Positions 1 through 11,500 of a stretch of DNA of 50,527 bases are shown piece by piece. Position numbers and translations under genes: made by a program. Source of the DNA: Neocallimastix lanati (nom. inval.) (lineage: Eukaryota > Neocallimastigomycota > Neocallimastigomycetes > Neocallimastigales > Neocallimastigaceae). The DNA is taken from the NCBI GenBank assembly GCA_016946835.1, contig JACVTC010000308.1, positions 1-50,527 on the forward strand, read 5' to 3'. The notes beneath the pieces were generated by a model. That model ran no database searches, had not been told where the DNA came from, and saw only the letters and a list, made by a program, of their open reading frames with translations. Positions within the stretch are counted from its first letter, which is position 1, and each line of letters starts with the position of its first letter.

Positions 1-148
1 GATAATTCCTTAAATATTAAATAAGAATTTATATTAATTATTAATTATTTAAATATATATATTATTTATAATTAAATAAATAATATTTGTTAACTATTGA
101 AATGTAAATAACTGAAATTGAGATTTCAATTCAGTTATAGTTTCAACA
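1..148 (-). repeat. Element A 3' LTR (partial)
   Basis: Positions 1-148 repeat 6274-6421 with one difference (140 versus 6413). The end TTCAACA mirrors the LTR start TGTTGAA at 5741. Confidence 0.9.
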
Positions 149-686
149 ATGCCCTCCCATAAAAATCGGATTCAAGACGATTTTTGTGTAACGATAAGGA
201 GGATTAAATTTTTGTTAAAAATTTTTTGGAATTTCTTAAATTAAAAATTTTTAATTTATGAAAGAGGAAGGTCACTTGAGTCCTTTTAAATTTTAAAGGA
301 AACCCTTTATAAGTGGCCATTTCATTGAAATTTGAAATCTCTAAAATTTAATAAAATTAAAATTTTATTATGAAAATTGATGTTTAAGAATATGATGGTA
401 CCATTTTTAAATGTTTTTGATTAAAAATTTTTGAAATTGAAATTTTGAAATTTTAATTTCAATTAACTTTTTAATTTTATGCATTAACTTTAAAAATTGA
501 AAATTATAATAATTAATGAATTTATGAATAAAATTAGATTATAAATTGATAGATGTAAGTGTAACATAGCTATGTTTTTGAATTTTGAAAATTTTGAAAA
601 TTTCGAAATTTTGAAATTGAAATTTGACTGAAAAATTGATAATAATAAAATAAAATTTAAAAACAAATTAATAAAAATAAAATTTC

Positions 687-725
<39 letters not shown>

Positions 726-745
726 AATATTATATTATTATCATT
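149..745 (-). other. Element A 3' untranslated region with T homopolymer
   Basis: AT-rich stretch between the pol stop and the 3' LTR. It holds the polypurine tract at its left end and a long T run near 690-720. I see no coding signal. Confidence 0.6.
151..158 (-). other. Polypurine tract of element A
   Basis: Minus-strand GGGAGGGC immediately inside the 3' LTR, the expected position for the plus-strand DNA primer of an LTR retrotransposon. Confidence 0.65.
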
Positions 746-2223
746 TTAGTTATAAGCTATTGAAATAGGTTTTCTTCCATTTTGTAAATATTGTAAATAA
801 ATATTTTGATTTCGGGGGTTATTTTCAACTTCGTCTGAAGGAACCCAATTGTAAGCAGTTCTATATTTATACCTGATTCTGTATTCATATTGATTCTTTT
901 ATAATTAGTTCTAAATCCTGAGATTTCAATTATATCATTAACAGATTCATCATGAGTTCTTCTTTTTAAAAACTTTTGAGGCGTTGGAATAAAAGGTTCT
1001 AACTCCGAAACATGGAATATAGGATGATGTTTTGGAAAAGGTGACCTTTTAATATCTATTTTATAATTATGATTATTCAGAACATCTATTACTTTATATG
1101 GTCCATATTTACAAGGAGCTAACTTTGAACTATCTTCGATATTTAGTGATGGAGGAGCTTGTATCCAAACTAAATCATTTTCTTTAAATATTGGAGGTGG
1201 CATTCTCTTTTTATCTGCGTGTATTTTATATAGTTCTTTTGACCTTAATAAAACATCATTAATATGATTAAAGTTCATACTTAAGTCCTTAATAATTTTA
1301 TTATTAGTATCAATATCAGGTAATAAGAAAAATTCATCCATAGATGGATGAAACCCATAATTAATAAAGAAGGGTGTTTCTTTTGTAGATTCATTAATGG
1401 AGTTATTATAAACAAATTCAGCAAGGTGAATCCATTCAATCCAATCATCATGATAATATGATCTTGAGTAAGCTCTTAAATATTGTTCAATAAAAGAATT
1501 ACATCTTTCAACTTGACCAACTGTTTCATGATGGTCAGTTGTAGCGATTTTTGATTTAATGTTTAAATATTCCATTACTTCTTTCCAAAGAGCACTTGTA
1601 AATTGAGATCCTCTATCTGTATACATATCACAAGGCAATCCGTGTAGTTTAAATATATTTGTAATGAAAGCTTTGGCAGTTTGTTTGGCATCAGGTATTT
1701 GTTTAAATGGAATTAAATGTATCATCTTAGAGAAACAATCAACAACTACCATAATAACGGTGTATCCTTTAGAATAAGGAAGACCACATAGGAAATCAAT
1801 TTCGATAGACTTCCAAGGTCTATCGGGAGTATCTAAAGGTTGTAAAAGACCATATTTCCTATGTCTATTAACCTTGTTTCTTGCACAACATTCACAAGAA
1901 TTAACATAACTTGTAACATCTTCATGTATTTTTGGCCACCAAAAGTTTCTTGTAATTAGTTCTAAAGTTCTTCTTATACCAAGATGTCCAGAAGTGGGTT
2001 TTTCATGATATTTTTCTAAAATTTCTAATCTAAGTGATTCAGGAATATAAATTAAATTGTTATATAATATAATATTATCTTTTATTTTAAATCTTTCCAT
2101 TTTCCTAAATGGTTTATAAGCATAATTATTTTTAACATTGTTTTCACTAAAGTATAATTTAATATCTTCAGCAGTAGCATCTTCTTTAATAGCATCAATA
2201 ATTTTTTCTAGTAAATTACTCAT
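746..2223 (-). pseudogene. Element A integrase with chromodomain-like tail (pol C-terminal part)
   Basis: The open frame runs from 2223 to 757 (488 residues). It carries the zinc-binding HHCC module (H-H near 2030-1990, CECC near 1890) and the DDE catalytic core: D in IEIDFL, D in YTDRGSQF, E in HHETVGQVER. Downstream is a GPY-type segment and FHVSELEPF. Near 865 a one-base shift moves into a frame reading YRTAYNWVPSDEV and ending at 746-748. That segment matches the C-terminal chromodomain-like region of element B, so the tail is frameshifted. HHETVGQVER replaces the usual HPQTDGQTER and is shared with B. The start at 2223 is only the first Met after an upstream frame break. The original was part of a gag-pol polyprotein. 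Confidence 0.8.
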
Positions 2224-3193
2224 AATTCCTATAAAACAGGGAACTTCTTTTACATTTTTTAATATCTAATATATTTTCTGGTTTAATATCTTCGTTATTC
2301 TTCATATAGTCAGGTCTTCTTGAAAGACTATCTGGTTTCCCATTTTTTGTTCCTTGTCTATATATAAGTGGAAATCATATTCCTGAAAGAATAAGTGCCA
2401 TCTATGCTGTCTTTGATTACCAACTTTTCCTCCTAAAGTATAGATTAAATTTCTATGGTCAGTATAGACAGTAATTTTATGTTTTGCACCAAGTAAAAGA
2501 TGTCGCCAAGTTAAGAAAGAATCTCTAATAGCTAATAACTCTTTTTCTGTAATGGTATAATTTTATTTCGGAGCCTTGTAAACTTCTTGAAAAGTAAGCA
2601 ACAGGATGTAATTTATTATTTTCATCTTTCTGAGATAAAACAGCACCTATAGCATAGTTACTTGCATCACATTCTACTATGAATGGTTTAGTTACATCTG
2701 GGTGATGCAGTACTGGAGAAGTAGTTAAATTTACTTTTTAATAATTTAAATGAATTTCCACAATTTGTATCCCAAATAAATTTTGTATTTTTTCTTGTTA
2801 AATTATGGAGAGGCTTAGCTATTTTTTGCAAAATTTTTTACAAATCTCCTATAGTAATTACATAAGCCTAAAAATCGTTGTACTTCTTTAATATTTTTCG
2901 GAGTTGGCCACTCTTCTATAGATTTAATTTTCTTTGGGTCAGTAGATACACCATCACCAGATAAAATGTAACCTAGGAATTCAACTTTTTCTTTATCGAA
3001 TTCACATTTTTCTAATTTTGCGTATAAATTATTATTAATTAAAGTTTGTAATACATTTCTTACTTGTTTGTGATGTTCTCTTCCAAATCCTCAGAATAAA
3101 TTAAAATATCATCCAAATATAAAATAACACTTTTTTCCAAATAAGGTCTGAGTACAGAATTAATAAATGATTGAAAAGTGGCTGGGGCATTTT
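2224..3193 (-). pseudogene. Element A reverse transcriptase (palm C-terminal part) and RNase H, frameshifted
   Basis: No long open frame survives, but translated pieces are clear on the minus strand: the RT catalytic box YLDD near 3105-3120 followed by LIYSEDLE, then FLGLCNYYR and KPLHNLTRK segments (about 2770-2900), then RNase H FIVECDASNYAIGAVLSQ near 2620-2690 and the SDSLSRR-type motif near 2310-2330. At least four frame changes are needed to link them. The first is one missing base at 3205-3212, where LVMPFG becomes LVCLLG. Confidence 0.75.
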
Positions 3194-3664
3194 TCAACCC
3201 AAAAGGCATACGAGATATTCGTAATGACCATATTTAGTTCGAAAAGCTGTTTTATATTCATCCCCCTCTTTTATACGAATTAGGTTATAGGCAGATCTTA
3301 GATCTAATTTTGTGAAATATTTTGCACCTTTAACCTTTTCAATAATATCATTAATAAGTGGAAGAGGATATGAATTTCTAATGGTAACAGCGTTTAACTT
3401 CTTGTAATCCACACACAATCTTAAAGAACCATCTTTCTTTTTTTGAAATAAGACAGGATAACCAGCTGGAGATTCAGAAGGTCTAATAAATCCCTTCTTT
3501 AAATTTTCTTCTATATATTCTTTTAAAACTTTATTTTCTTCTTCAGATAATGGGTAGATAGGTCCGTAATGAAGAGAAGCATCCTTTTCTAAAACTATTT
3601 TACAGTCAGTTAAACGATGTGGCGGTAGTTTATCTGCTTCTTTCTTACTAAATACAACAGCCAA
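3194..3664 (-). pseudogene. Element A reverse transcriptase N-terminal part
   Basis: This 156-residue open piece matches the RT fingers and palm: [10 protein letters not shown], the [17 protein letters not shown] signature, [14 protein letters not shown] and [15 protein letters not shown], which holds the first catalytic Asp. It runs out of frame at EYLVCLLG because one base is missing compared with the conserved EYLVMPFG. It closely resembles the RT of H. Confidence 0.85.
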
Positions 3665-4573
3665 ATCTCGATATTGAAGCGGAATATTTTCGATTTTTAT
3701 ATCTTCAATATCTTCTTCATAATTTTCTTTATTTGTTAAAAATGAATAAATTAAATAATTATAGTTAAATTTATTATTAATTTTATATTTTTTATTTTGG
3801 TGATTGTTTTTTAATTTAAAAAATATTTTATTGGTTAAAAAATTAAATTTTTTATGAAGAAATTTTTTATATTTATTAAGTTTAAAATTTAATTTATTTG
3901 ATTAAAATTTTTGAAATTTTTTGAATTTTTTGTATAATTAAATTTTTTTATGTATTTATGTTTTAAAAAATAATTTTTTAAAAATCTTTTTATCACTGAA
4001 TTAAACCGAGAATAATATTGTGGATTTTTATTAGTATTTTTATTAATTTTGTTATAAAAGTGAGAATTTAAATAAGAATATAGGAAGTTTTTATCATAGT
4101 CATAATGAATATTAAACTTCCTCATAAATTGGTTTCCAAAAAGTAGTTTTGTTGGGATACAATTCGAAATTAAAAATTTTCTCTGAAATTTTTAAAATAA
4201 ACTCTTTTATTTTCATTAATTTTGATTTGAAATTTTAGCCAAACATAATTCTTTATCTGGGTTGTATCACCAGAAATTCCTTTGACTAAAATTTTTGATT
4301 TTAAATTATATTTTTTCAATTTTAATGTTTTTACTAATTCTTCTGTAATAAAATTACAGAAGGAGCCTGAATCTAACATCGATTCAGTTTTTAATTTATT
4401 ATTATCATTTTTAATATTTTTTATATTATTTGAAAATGTTGTTGGAATATATGTATCAAATAAAAGGAAAGTTGAAGGTAATTTTTTATTTACTACATTA
4501 TTAAATGTAGGAAAATTATAATGAAGAATTCTTGTGTTTTTTATTATATTGGACTTCTGTTGAAGTCCATAGT
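3665..4573 (-). pseudogene. Element A protease and linker, frameshifted
   Basis: The -1 frame after the gag slippery site is open from 4583 through the aspartic protease motif LDSGSFCNFI (about 4350-4379) to 4170. A frame change near 4170 then leads into a second piece (4125-3889) starting KLLFGNQFMRKFNI, the usual protease C-terminal region, followed by an Asn/Lys/Tyr-rich linker toward RT. The protease is a retropepsin that would cleave Gag-Pol. The break makes this copy unlikely to work. Confidence 0.65.
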
Positions 4574-5651
4574 TTAGTTTTTTGTTTTATTATTATTGCT
4601 ACTAGTTTTATTACTATTATAATTGTTATTATTGTAATTATTATTATAATTACTTTTGTTATTATAATTGTTATTAGAATTATAATTTTTATCATGATTA
4701 ATATGGGTACTAACGTGTTTTGAATGTTTATTATTACTGCTTCTAAAAAGTTTTGAATTACCATTATTTGTTTTTATTTGATTTTTTGTTTTTAATGTAT
4801 TTTCAAGTAAAATACATTTAGTATAAATAGTACCAAGATCAACAGGGAATTCTTCCATTTCTTCAATTACTTCTTGGAATTTTGAATGTAACCCATTATA
4901 AAAAATTAAAACTAAGGCTTCTTCACTGAATCCAAGACCATTCGAAAGAGTTCTAAATTGTTCAATATAATCATTTATTTTCCCATAATTATGTTTCAAT
5001 TTTATTAATTGAATCTTAGCTAATTTTTTGCTTGCAACGTTGGAAAATGCTTTTCTTAATTCAGTAGTCAATTCAGAAAGAGTTTTTGGGTTAGTATTCT
5101 TGTACGTAGCTAGATACCAATTACGAGCGCCATCCCTCAAACGGGATTTAATAAAGTTAATTTTGATATCTTCTGTAGCTTCTGAATTTGGATATGTTTT
5201 AAAAGTATCTTCACAAAGTTGACAGAATAGATCAGTTTCTTTAGTATCTCCAGAGAAAAATCCAGGTTCAGGAACTTGTTGTAAACGGTTTGAAAAAGCA
5301 TTCCTCATAATAACATCATTGTCATCATCACGTCTAGTAGTGGTAGATACATTATCCTCTTGTGTTTGACTAGTAGAAGGAATATCATTTGTAGCAATAT
5401 TTATATTTAACTTTTCATCTAAAATTTTTGTTAAATTAGATAATTGATTAATAATATTTTTATTATCTTTGTAAAGTGTATAAAGTTTTTTTTGTAAGTC
5501 CTTGTTATATTCATTAAAATCTTCTTTTAATAAAAAAACTATCATTAACAGAAGAAGCCAATTCGGATACAGTAACTTGGGCGTCAGACCTTAATTTATT
5601 AACTTCTGACATTGGAGCAATGTCAGCCCATACATTATTGTAAAAAGACAT
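4574..5651 (-). pseudogene. Element A gag, one frameshift near the N-terminus
   Basis: A 323-residue frame (5545-4574) shows a retrotransposon gag capsid region, including INFIKSRLRDGARNWYLATYKN in two halves around residue 130-150, and a C-terminal Asn-rich tail without a CCHC knuckle. By translation the natural start is the ATG at 5651-5649 (MSFYNNVWADI). The two frames are separated by a T run of seven near 5530-5545, where six would keep one frame. Gag forms the virus-like particle in the cytoplasm. The stop at 4574-4576 is preceded directly by a slippery heptamer. Confidence 0.75.
4577..4583 (-). promoter_or_regulatory. Programmed -1 frameshift site AAAAAAC, element A
   Basis: In the gag frame the codons are ACA AAA AAC TAA, so A-AAA-AAC fits X-XXY-YYZ and sits directly before the stop. 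The -1 frame from here is open to the protease motif. Seen in sequence; the frameshifting itself is inferred. Confidence 0.65.
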
Positions 5652-5740
5652 ATTAAAGTAGTAACCAAAACTAGGGTAAGGTTATTGTTAAAATTAAGAT
5701 ATAAAATAGTTTTATGATTAATAACGTTACTAGGTTAATA

Positions 5741-6421
5741 TGTTGAATTATATATTAATAATTCAACAATAATTAATTAATAATAATATAAAAATAATAT
5801 AAGATAAATAGTTAAGTTATTTAAACACTTAATATCTAAGAATATTTTAAATAATAATTTCTTTGAAGGATTTATGAAAATATTTATTTATTGAATTATT
5901 AGTATATAATTATTGTAAGTACAATAACCTTACAAAGAACATAAAAGATAGATTTTTACATCTTTCTTTTATACTTTGTAAGTTACATAATAATAATATT
6001 TAATTATAAGATATTAATAATATAGTAATATGAATATTAATAAAATATTAAGATAATAACAATATCGATATGTTTAAAATATTTAATATAACTAAATAAA
6101 TTTAATTTATAATTATATAATTAATTTGAATAATTAAAAATAGTAGTTAATATATATGATGTAAACATATATATAAACATAATATAAATAAATACATGTG
6201 ACGTCATATGTAGATAATTGAAATTATTAATATAAATCTTATTTACTAATATTCTCAGAATTATTAGGCCTAAGATAATTCCTTAAATATTAAATAAGAA
6301 TTTATATTAATTATTAATTATTTAAATATATATATTATTTATAATTAAATAAATAATATTTGTTAACTATTGAAATGTAAATAACTGAAATTGAGATTTC
6401 AATTCAGTTATAATTTCAACA
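5741..6421 (-). repeat. Element A 5' LTR (681 bp)
   Basis: Starts TGTTGAA and ends TTCAACA on the plus strand, a perfect 7-bp terminal inverted repeat. The first 28 bases form an 11-bp hairpin (5741-5751 with 5758-5768). An 8-bp inverted repeat (5682-5689 with 5765-5772) spans the LTR/leader boundary. No TGG-type primer binding site is evident next to it. Confidence 0.85.
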
Positions 6422-6932
6422 CTAAAGACTAAGATAACTTAACACCTCTCTATTCGAGTTGTTAATTATAAACACCAAATTAATTAATTCTATAATTATT
6501 ATTTCTTTTTTTTACACGAGAGTATAGCGCAGTACTTTATAACTCTTATTTGTTATCAGTTACTGGGCTTACACTGAGTAATATTTTTTATTTAATAATT
6601 ATAATTTTATTTATTAATATTAATATTTATAATAACAATTTACGTTAATAGTAACGCTAGTGCGTTACAGTTACAAGTTCAATTATTATTTATACATGTC
6701 AATAATATTATGATTGGTAAATAATTTAATTTAACTTAGTTTACTAATCACTAAATAAAATATATTTAAATAAATATTTAACTATATAATTATTTATAAA
6801 ATAATAAAATTTAATGTACGAAAGTAATAAAAGATTTCATTTGATTAGCCGAAATTGCTAGCTGTTTAGAGATACGTTACGTAACCAAAGAACTATCATT
6901 GGATAGGCTTGAAGTTACCATGTATCTGTTAC
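6422..6932 (-). repeat. Element B 3' LTR (partial, interrupted by A)
   Basis: On the minus strand this begins TGTAACAG at 6932, just outside the polypurine tract, and contains a TATAAAG-like box near 6535. No second copy exists in the window, so the limits are inferred. The distal part would lie left of element A, outside the window. Confidence 0.5.
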
Positions 6933-6936
6933 AAGG

Positions 6937-6944
6937 CCTCTCCC
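6937..6944 (-). other. Polypurine tract of element B
   Basis: Minus-strand GGGAGAGG between the pol stop and the inferred 3' LTR edge. Confidence 0.55.
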
Positions 6945-6957
6945 AAGGAGCAAGCTA

Positions 6958-8595
6958 CTAATGGTTGACGACGCTAGCGATGAACTGGCTATAGCTAAAA
7001 TCTTGGTAATCCTCCAGCAATTCTGCGTAGTGAGGATTGTCGTCGATCACGTCGGCGTTGACCCACTCTTGTTTATCATTCTGGTACGCAACCAGGTATT
7101 GATAAAGTCCTTGATATTTCCTTGATCCAAGGATATGAATTATCTTTTGGTTTCCTGCAGGGGCCGGCACTAATGTTTTAGGTAATTTGTAGAATGGTTC
7201 CAATTCACTCACATGGAACACTGGGTACATATTTGGGAAAGGTGAACGACTTATATCTAATCTATAATTCTTCTTTTCTTCGTCGACACCAACTACCTTG
7301 AATGGTCCGAATTTTCTTGTTGCAAGTTTGTAAAATGGCAACTCGTCATAATTTTCAGGTTTCTTTAGCCATACTTTATCTAACAACCTGTACCTAGGGT
7401 AATTATCTGTACGGGTCCTATCCATATTATCCAGGTATCTTGTTTGGGCAATTTCTAGGATGTGCTTTAGGTTTCCCAAGTTGTGAGCAAAGCTATCGAT
7501 CATTTTAGCTTCACCTAACGAATGTACTAAATCGGCTGTCTTAGGGGAGTTATGTACCTGGTAGTTATATAAGGTGAGGAAAGGAGATTGTTGGGTAGAA
7601 GCGTGGATTGCGTTGTTATAGCAGAACTCTGCTAAGAACAGGTAGTCCATCCAACTTTCATCATCGTAAGTTCCCACAAAGCACCGTAAATAAGTCTCCA
7701 CGTAGGCATTGTTCCTTTCCACTTGGCCTACTGTCTCGTGGTGACTAGTGGTAGCATGGTTTACTTCGGTCCCGAAGAACTCTAGTAGCTCCTTCCATAC
7801 CTGACTGGTGAACTGAACTCCTCTATCAGTTGTAACTACTTTAGGGAATCCATGCAACCTGTAAATCTCCTTTAGGAATGCGTCAGCAGTCTCGTTAGCG
7901 TTTGGCACATGTTTGAATCCTATCAGGTGTATCATCTTGGTTAATTTATCACAGCATACCAAGATACAACCTGCTCTTTTCGTTTCCCAAACGTAACCAC
8001 TATTGGTCCTTACTCTACTCTTCATTGGCAGATCAGTTATAAAGTCCAATTGTACCTCTTGCCAGGGTAATTCTGCGACCGGAACTCTTACCGCAGTACC
8101 ATATTCTTTATGGCGATCATCCTTCTTAGTAGCGCAGGTTCTACAAGCTTTTACGTAGCCTGATATATCCTTCCTCATCTTCGGCCAGTAGAAATTCCTA
8201 GATACTAGGTCCGAAGTCTTATCAATTCCTAAGTGTCCTGCGTACTCCGAGTCATGGTTTAATTGAATAATTGTTTTCCTGAACGTTGTGGGCACGTAAA
8301 TTTGTTCAGGGTTTTCCTTTCTAACCAGAAGGCCATCTACTTCTAGCCAATGCTTCTTGTTGTAATTATTTCTGGCATCTTCTGCTAGATCTTTCATAAT
8401 CTCTTGGGCCATTTTGTCCTGTCGGTAGGCCTGCTTGATATCATCCACGAAATTGGTAGCTAAGGCTAGATAACTGGCTTCTCCATCTACGTCATCAAAT
8501 CCTACCAATTGATCGGGTTTTAATAGACTATCTTTATCAAATTCTTTACCCTCAGTTTTCTCTGTCTCAACTCTTGAGAGGGCTTGCTTTACCAT
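6958..8595 (-). CDS. Element B integrase with chromodomain-like C-terminus
   Basis: 545 residues. The N-terminus reads the end of the RNase H/connection (ALSRVETEK). The HHCC zinc module follows at about residues 112-155 (H-x-GHLG...CRTC). The DDE core has Asp near 180 (VQLDFITD), Asp near 254 (TTDRGVQF) and Glu in HHETVGQVER near 286. After the GPF/FHVSELEPF region, residues about 488-535 form a chromodomain-like module (ILGSRKYQGLYQYLVAY, WVNADVI). It inserts cDNA into the host genome, and the chromodomain is thought to bind modified histones. It overlaps the upstream frame by 29 bases, but this is a disrupted pol rather than a true second gene: about two bases are missing in the conserved ADALSR motif. 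Confidence 0.85.
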   Translation of the reverse strand: MVKQALSRVETEKTEGKEFDKDSLLKPDQLVGFDDVDGEASYLALATNFVDDIKQAYRQDKMAQEIMKDLAEDARNNYNKKHWLEVDGLLVRKENPEQIYVPTTFRKTIIQLNHDSEYAGHLGIDKTSDLVSRNFYWPKMRKDISGYVKACRTCATKKDDRHKEYGTAVRVPVAELPWQEVQLDFITDLPMKSRVRTNSGYVWETKRAGCILVCCDKLTKMIHLIGFKHVPNANETADAFLKEIYRLHGFPKVVTTDRGVQFTSQVWKELLEFFGTEVNHATTSHHETVGQVERNNAYVETYLRCFVGTYDDESWMDYLFLAEFCYNNAIHASTQQSPFLTLYNYQVHNSPKTADLVHSLGEAKMIDSFAHNLGNLKHILEIAQTRYLDNMDRTRTDNYPRYRLLDKVWLKKPENYDELPFYKLATRKFGPFKVVGVDEEKKNYRLDISRSPFPNMYPVFHVSELEPFYKLPKTLVPAPAGNQKIIHILGSRKYQGLYQYLVAYQNDKQEWVNADVIDDNPHYAELLEDYQDFSYSQFIASVVNH

Positions 8596-11500
8596 TTTTC
8601 TTCCCAGGTCTGTAAACTATTTCGAACCAGTATGTGGCGAATAGTTCTTGCCATCTAATTTGCCTAGGAGTTAGTAATTGTGGTTTGGTAGCGAACAACA
8701 GATTTCTGTGGTCACTATAAACAATAATCTTATGCTTCGCACCTTGAAGCAAGTGTCGCCATTCTGTAAAAGCAGTCTTAATGGCTAATAGTTCTTTCTC
8801 TGTAATCGAATAATTTACTTCAGCCTTACTAAGTGTCTTCGAATAATAATATATGGGATGAAGGGTACCATCGTCTCCTTTCTGTGACAGCACACCTCCT
8901 ATAGCGTAATTACTAGCATCGCATTCAACGAAGAACTGTTTCTCGTGGTCAGGATAAGCTAGTACTGGCGGAGAGGTAAGCATTTCCTTTAATTTGTGAA
9001 ACGCGGCCAATCCTTCTTCGCTCCATTCAAATTTTTCTTTCTTTGAGGTCATTTTAAATAACGGTTTGGCTATTTCAGAGAAATTCTTAATAAAATTCCT
9101 GTAATAATTGCAGAAGCCTAAGAAGCTTTGCATCTGCTTGATATTTTCTGGTTGTGGCCATTCGGCCACGGCCTTAATCTTTTCTGGGTCAGTCTCTACA
9201 CCATCCTTGCTGACCACATGGCCTAAAAATGAGATCTTTAACTTATGTAGCTCACATTTGGACATCTTAGCTACAAGTTTATGTTGTATCAGCTTCTTTA
9301 AAATCGTTCGAACATGCTCTACATGTTCCTCCAAAGTTTTGGAATATACGACGATGTCATCTAAGTAGACTTGACAGTACTTCCCGATATCCTCGCTGAA
9401 GACATCATTCACGAAGCTTTGGAACACTGCTGGTGCATTGGTTAACCCAAAAGGCATTACCAAATGCTCAAAGTGTCCAAACTTGGTGTTGAAGGCTGTC
9501 TTATACTCATCACCTTCTCGAATTCGTACCAAGTTATATGCAGATTTTAGGTCGAACTTGGAGAACACAACTGCTCCTTTCATAGCTTCGAACACTGCAC
9601 TAATTCTTGGGATCGGATAGGCGTTGCGTTTAGTCCATTGGTTCAGTTTGCGATAATCCATGCATAGTCGTAGCTCACCTGATTTCTTCAGCACGAACAA
9701 TACAGGGTAACCCGCCGGAGATTCTGACCTTCTTATAAATCCCTTAGCTAAATTTTCATCAATATATTCTTTAAGTGCTTTCTCTTCTTTAGGACTCGTT
9801 GGGTAGATAGCTCCTTTATAAAGTGGTGCATCAGGCTCTAGTTCTATTTTGCAATCATACGGCCTGTGCTCTGGTAATGTCTCAGCGATTTCTTCATTGA
9901 ATGCTTCCGTTAAGTCACCGTAATACTTATCTATAATTTCGCCTATTGACAATAGCTTCTCAAGTCCCACTTTTCTGATTGTTTCCGCTACCGAATCCTC
10001 TTGCGTGATCATGGCTAGATGATCTTTTGTCTGGCTATCTTTTTGTGCACTACTTTCCGTAGGGTTTTTATTGATTTCACTCTCCTTTAGATTTTTAGTC
10101 TTTTGAACCTTGAACCAATCTGCCCATTTATCGTAATCCACTAAATAATCGTAGTAATCCATCGTATACTCAATTCCTCTATCACGGTAATATTGCCTCG
10201 TTAATTCATACACCGTGTCCTTCAACTTCTGGTTATCAATAACCTGATTTATAATTTTGGTAATTCTCGCTGTAGGTTGAATCTCCTTTTGCACAGCTTC
10301 TTCTCTTTCTTCTGGGAATTGCACCATGTAGATACTTTCGCCTGCGCACTCTTCTGGTGAGTCTACATCTGGTAGCCCTGGTCTTTCACCATCTATTTTA
10401 TATACCTTAGGTTGTTGATCATGGACGTCAATCTTTCTATAGATTAAGTGTCTATCCATGAATCTTGATCCCAGAATGATCGTTCTCGGCATAGCCTCGG
10501 CTAGCCTGCATCTTGTATTAAAGTCATACCATTTGACTTTACCAGTACGCTCTTCGACCAGCTTAATCTTAATCTGGAACTCTTCCGTAACCTGTGGTAT
10601 CAGCACTTTACCAGCGGCAGTAGTGAACGTTAAGGGACGGTCTTCTGTCTTGAGTCCCATCTCCTTGGCTAACTGCGGATGGATCATGTTGATCTGTGAT
10701 CCAGTATCGTACAGCACATTTAAATCTTGGAGCCCCTCTTTGGTACGAAGATTACTTATCTTGGCCTCAGGCACAAATACTTCGTACTCAGACCCAGCTT
10801 GCATTAGAAGTGCTGTCTTGGGAATTGGATTATTACTGCTAGTACGTGAGTCTTTATAGTAATTTTGTTTTTCGCTTGGTCTCGTACTGAAATCTTTACC
10901 ACTATTGTGGTTGTATCCATCCTTTTTGTTTTTATCGTAATTGTTTTGCTTAGTAGGCTCTTTCCTACTGAAATCTCTTTTATCGCCTCGGCGATTATCG
11001 CTGTTCCTCCTTCTTTTGGCTTCAATATCCTTGGAGGGTCTTCGCGGGTCCATCATTCCAAGTAGGGCCATGATGGCTATCTTCCTCTCGCGGTTGTATT
11101 CGTATCTTTCTAGGTAATCGTCTTTGTAATCCGCGGGGAATGTGTCGCATCTCCTTAGACAAGTCACGTAATCTTCTAAGGTTTGCTTTTCAGCAGGCAG
11201 ATCATAAAAGGCTTCACGAACCGAGGGTCTAACTTGTTGTACGAGTAGTAGTCTTTTGGTTTCATCCGTTAGCTGAAGTATTCTGCTTAACCTATTGAAT
11301 TCTGATAGGTATTCATAGGCTTTACCCCAGTCGTGCCTAAGTTTAAGCATTGCTGTTTTAACTTCTTCCAACGTTCTCTCGCTTTTAAATTCTTTCAGCA
11401 ATCTATCCATCAATCTTTGGGGTTGTGGGTCATCTCGTTGTTTGAATACTTCGTCCATTTGGTACCACTTCTTAGCAGTTCCTTGTAAGTGGTCCTCAAT

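Larger units (their letters stand above)
1..6421 (-). mobile_element. Element A: Ty3/gypsy chromovirus-like retrotransposon, broken, left LTR cut by window edge
   Basis: An element on the minus strand bounded by LTR sequence at 1-148 (partial) and 5741-6421. Reading the minus strand the order is 5' LTR, gag, protease, RT, RNase H, integrase with a chromodomain-like tail, polypurine tract, 3' LTR. The two visible LTR stretches differ at one position in 148, suggesting recent insertion, yet gag, protease and RT/RNase H carry several frameshifts. Target duplication cannot be checked because the left end is outside the window. It probably inserted into the 3' LTR of element B, which continues directly at 6422. 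Confidence 0.85.
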
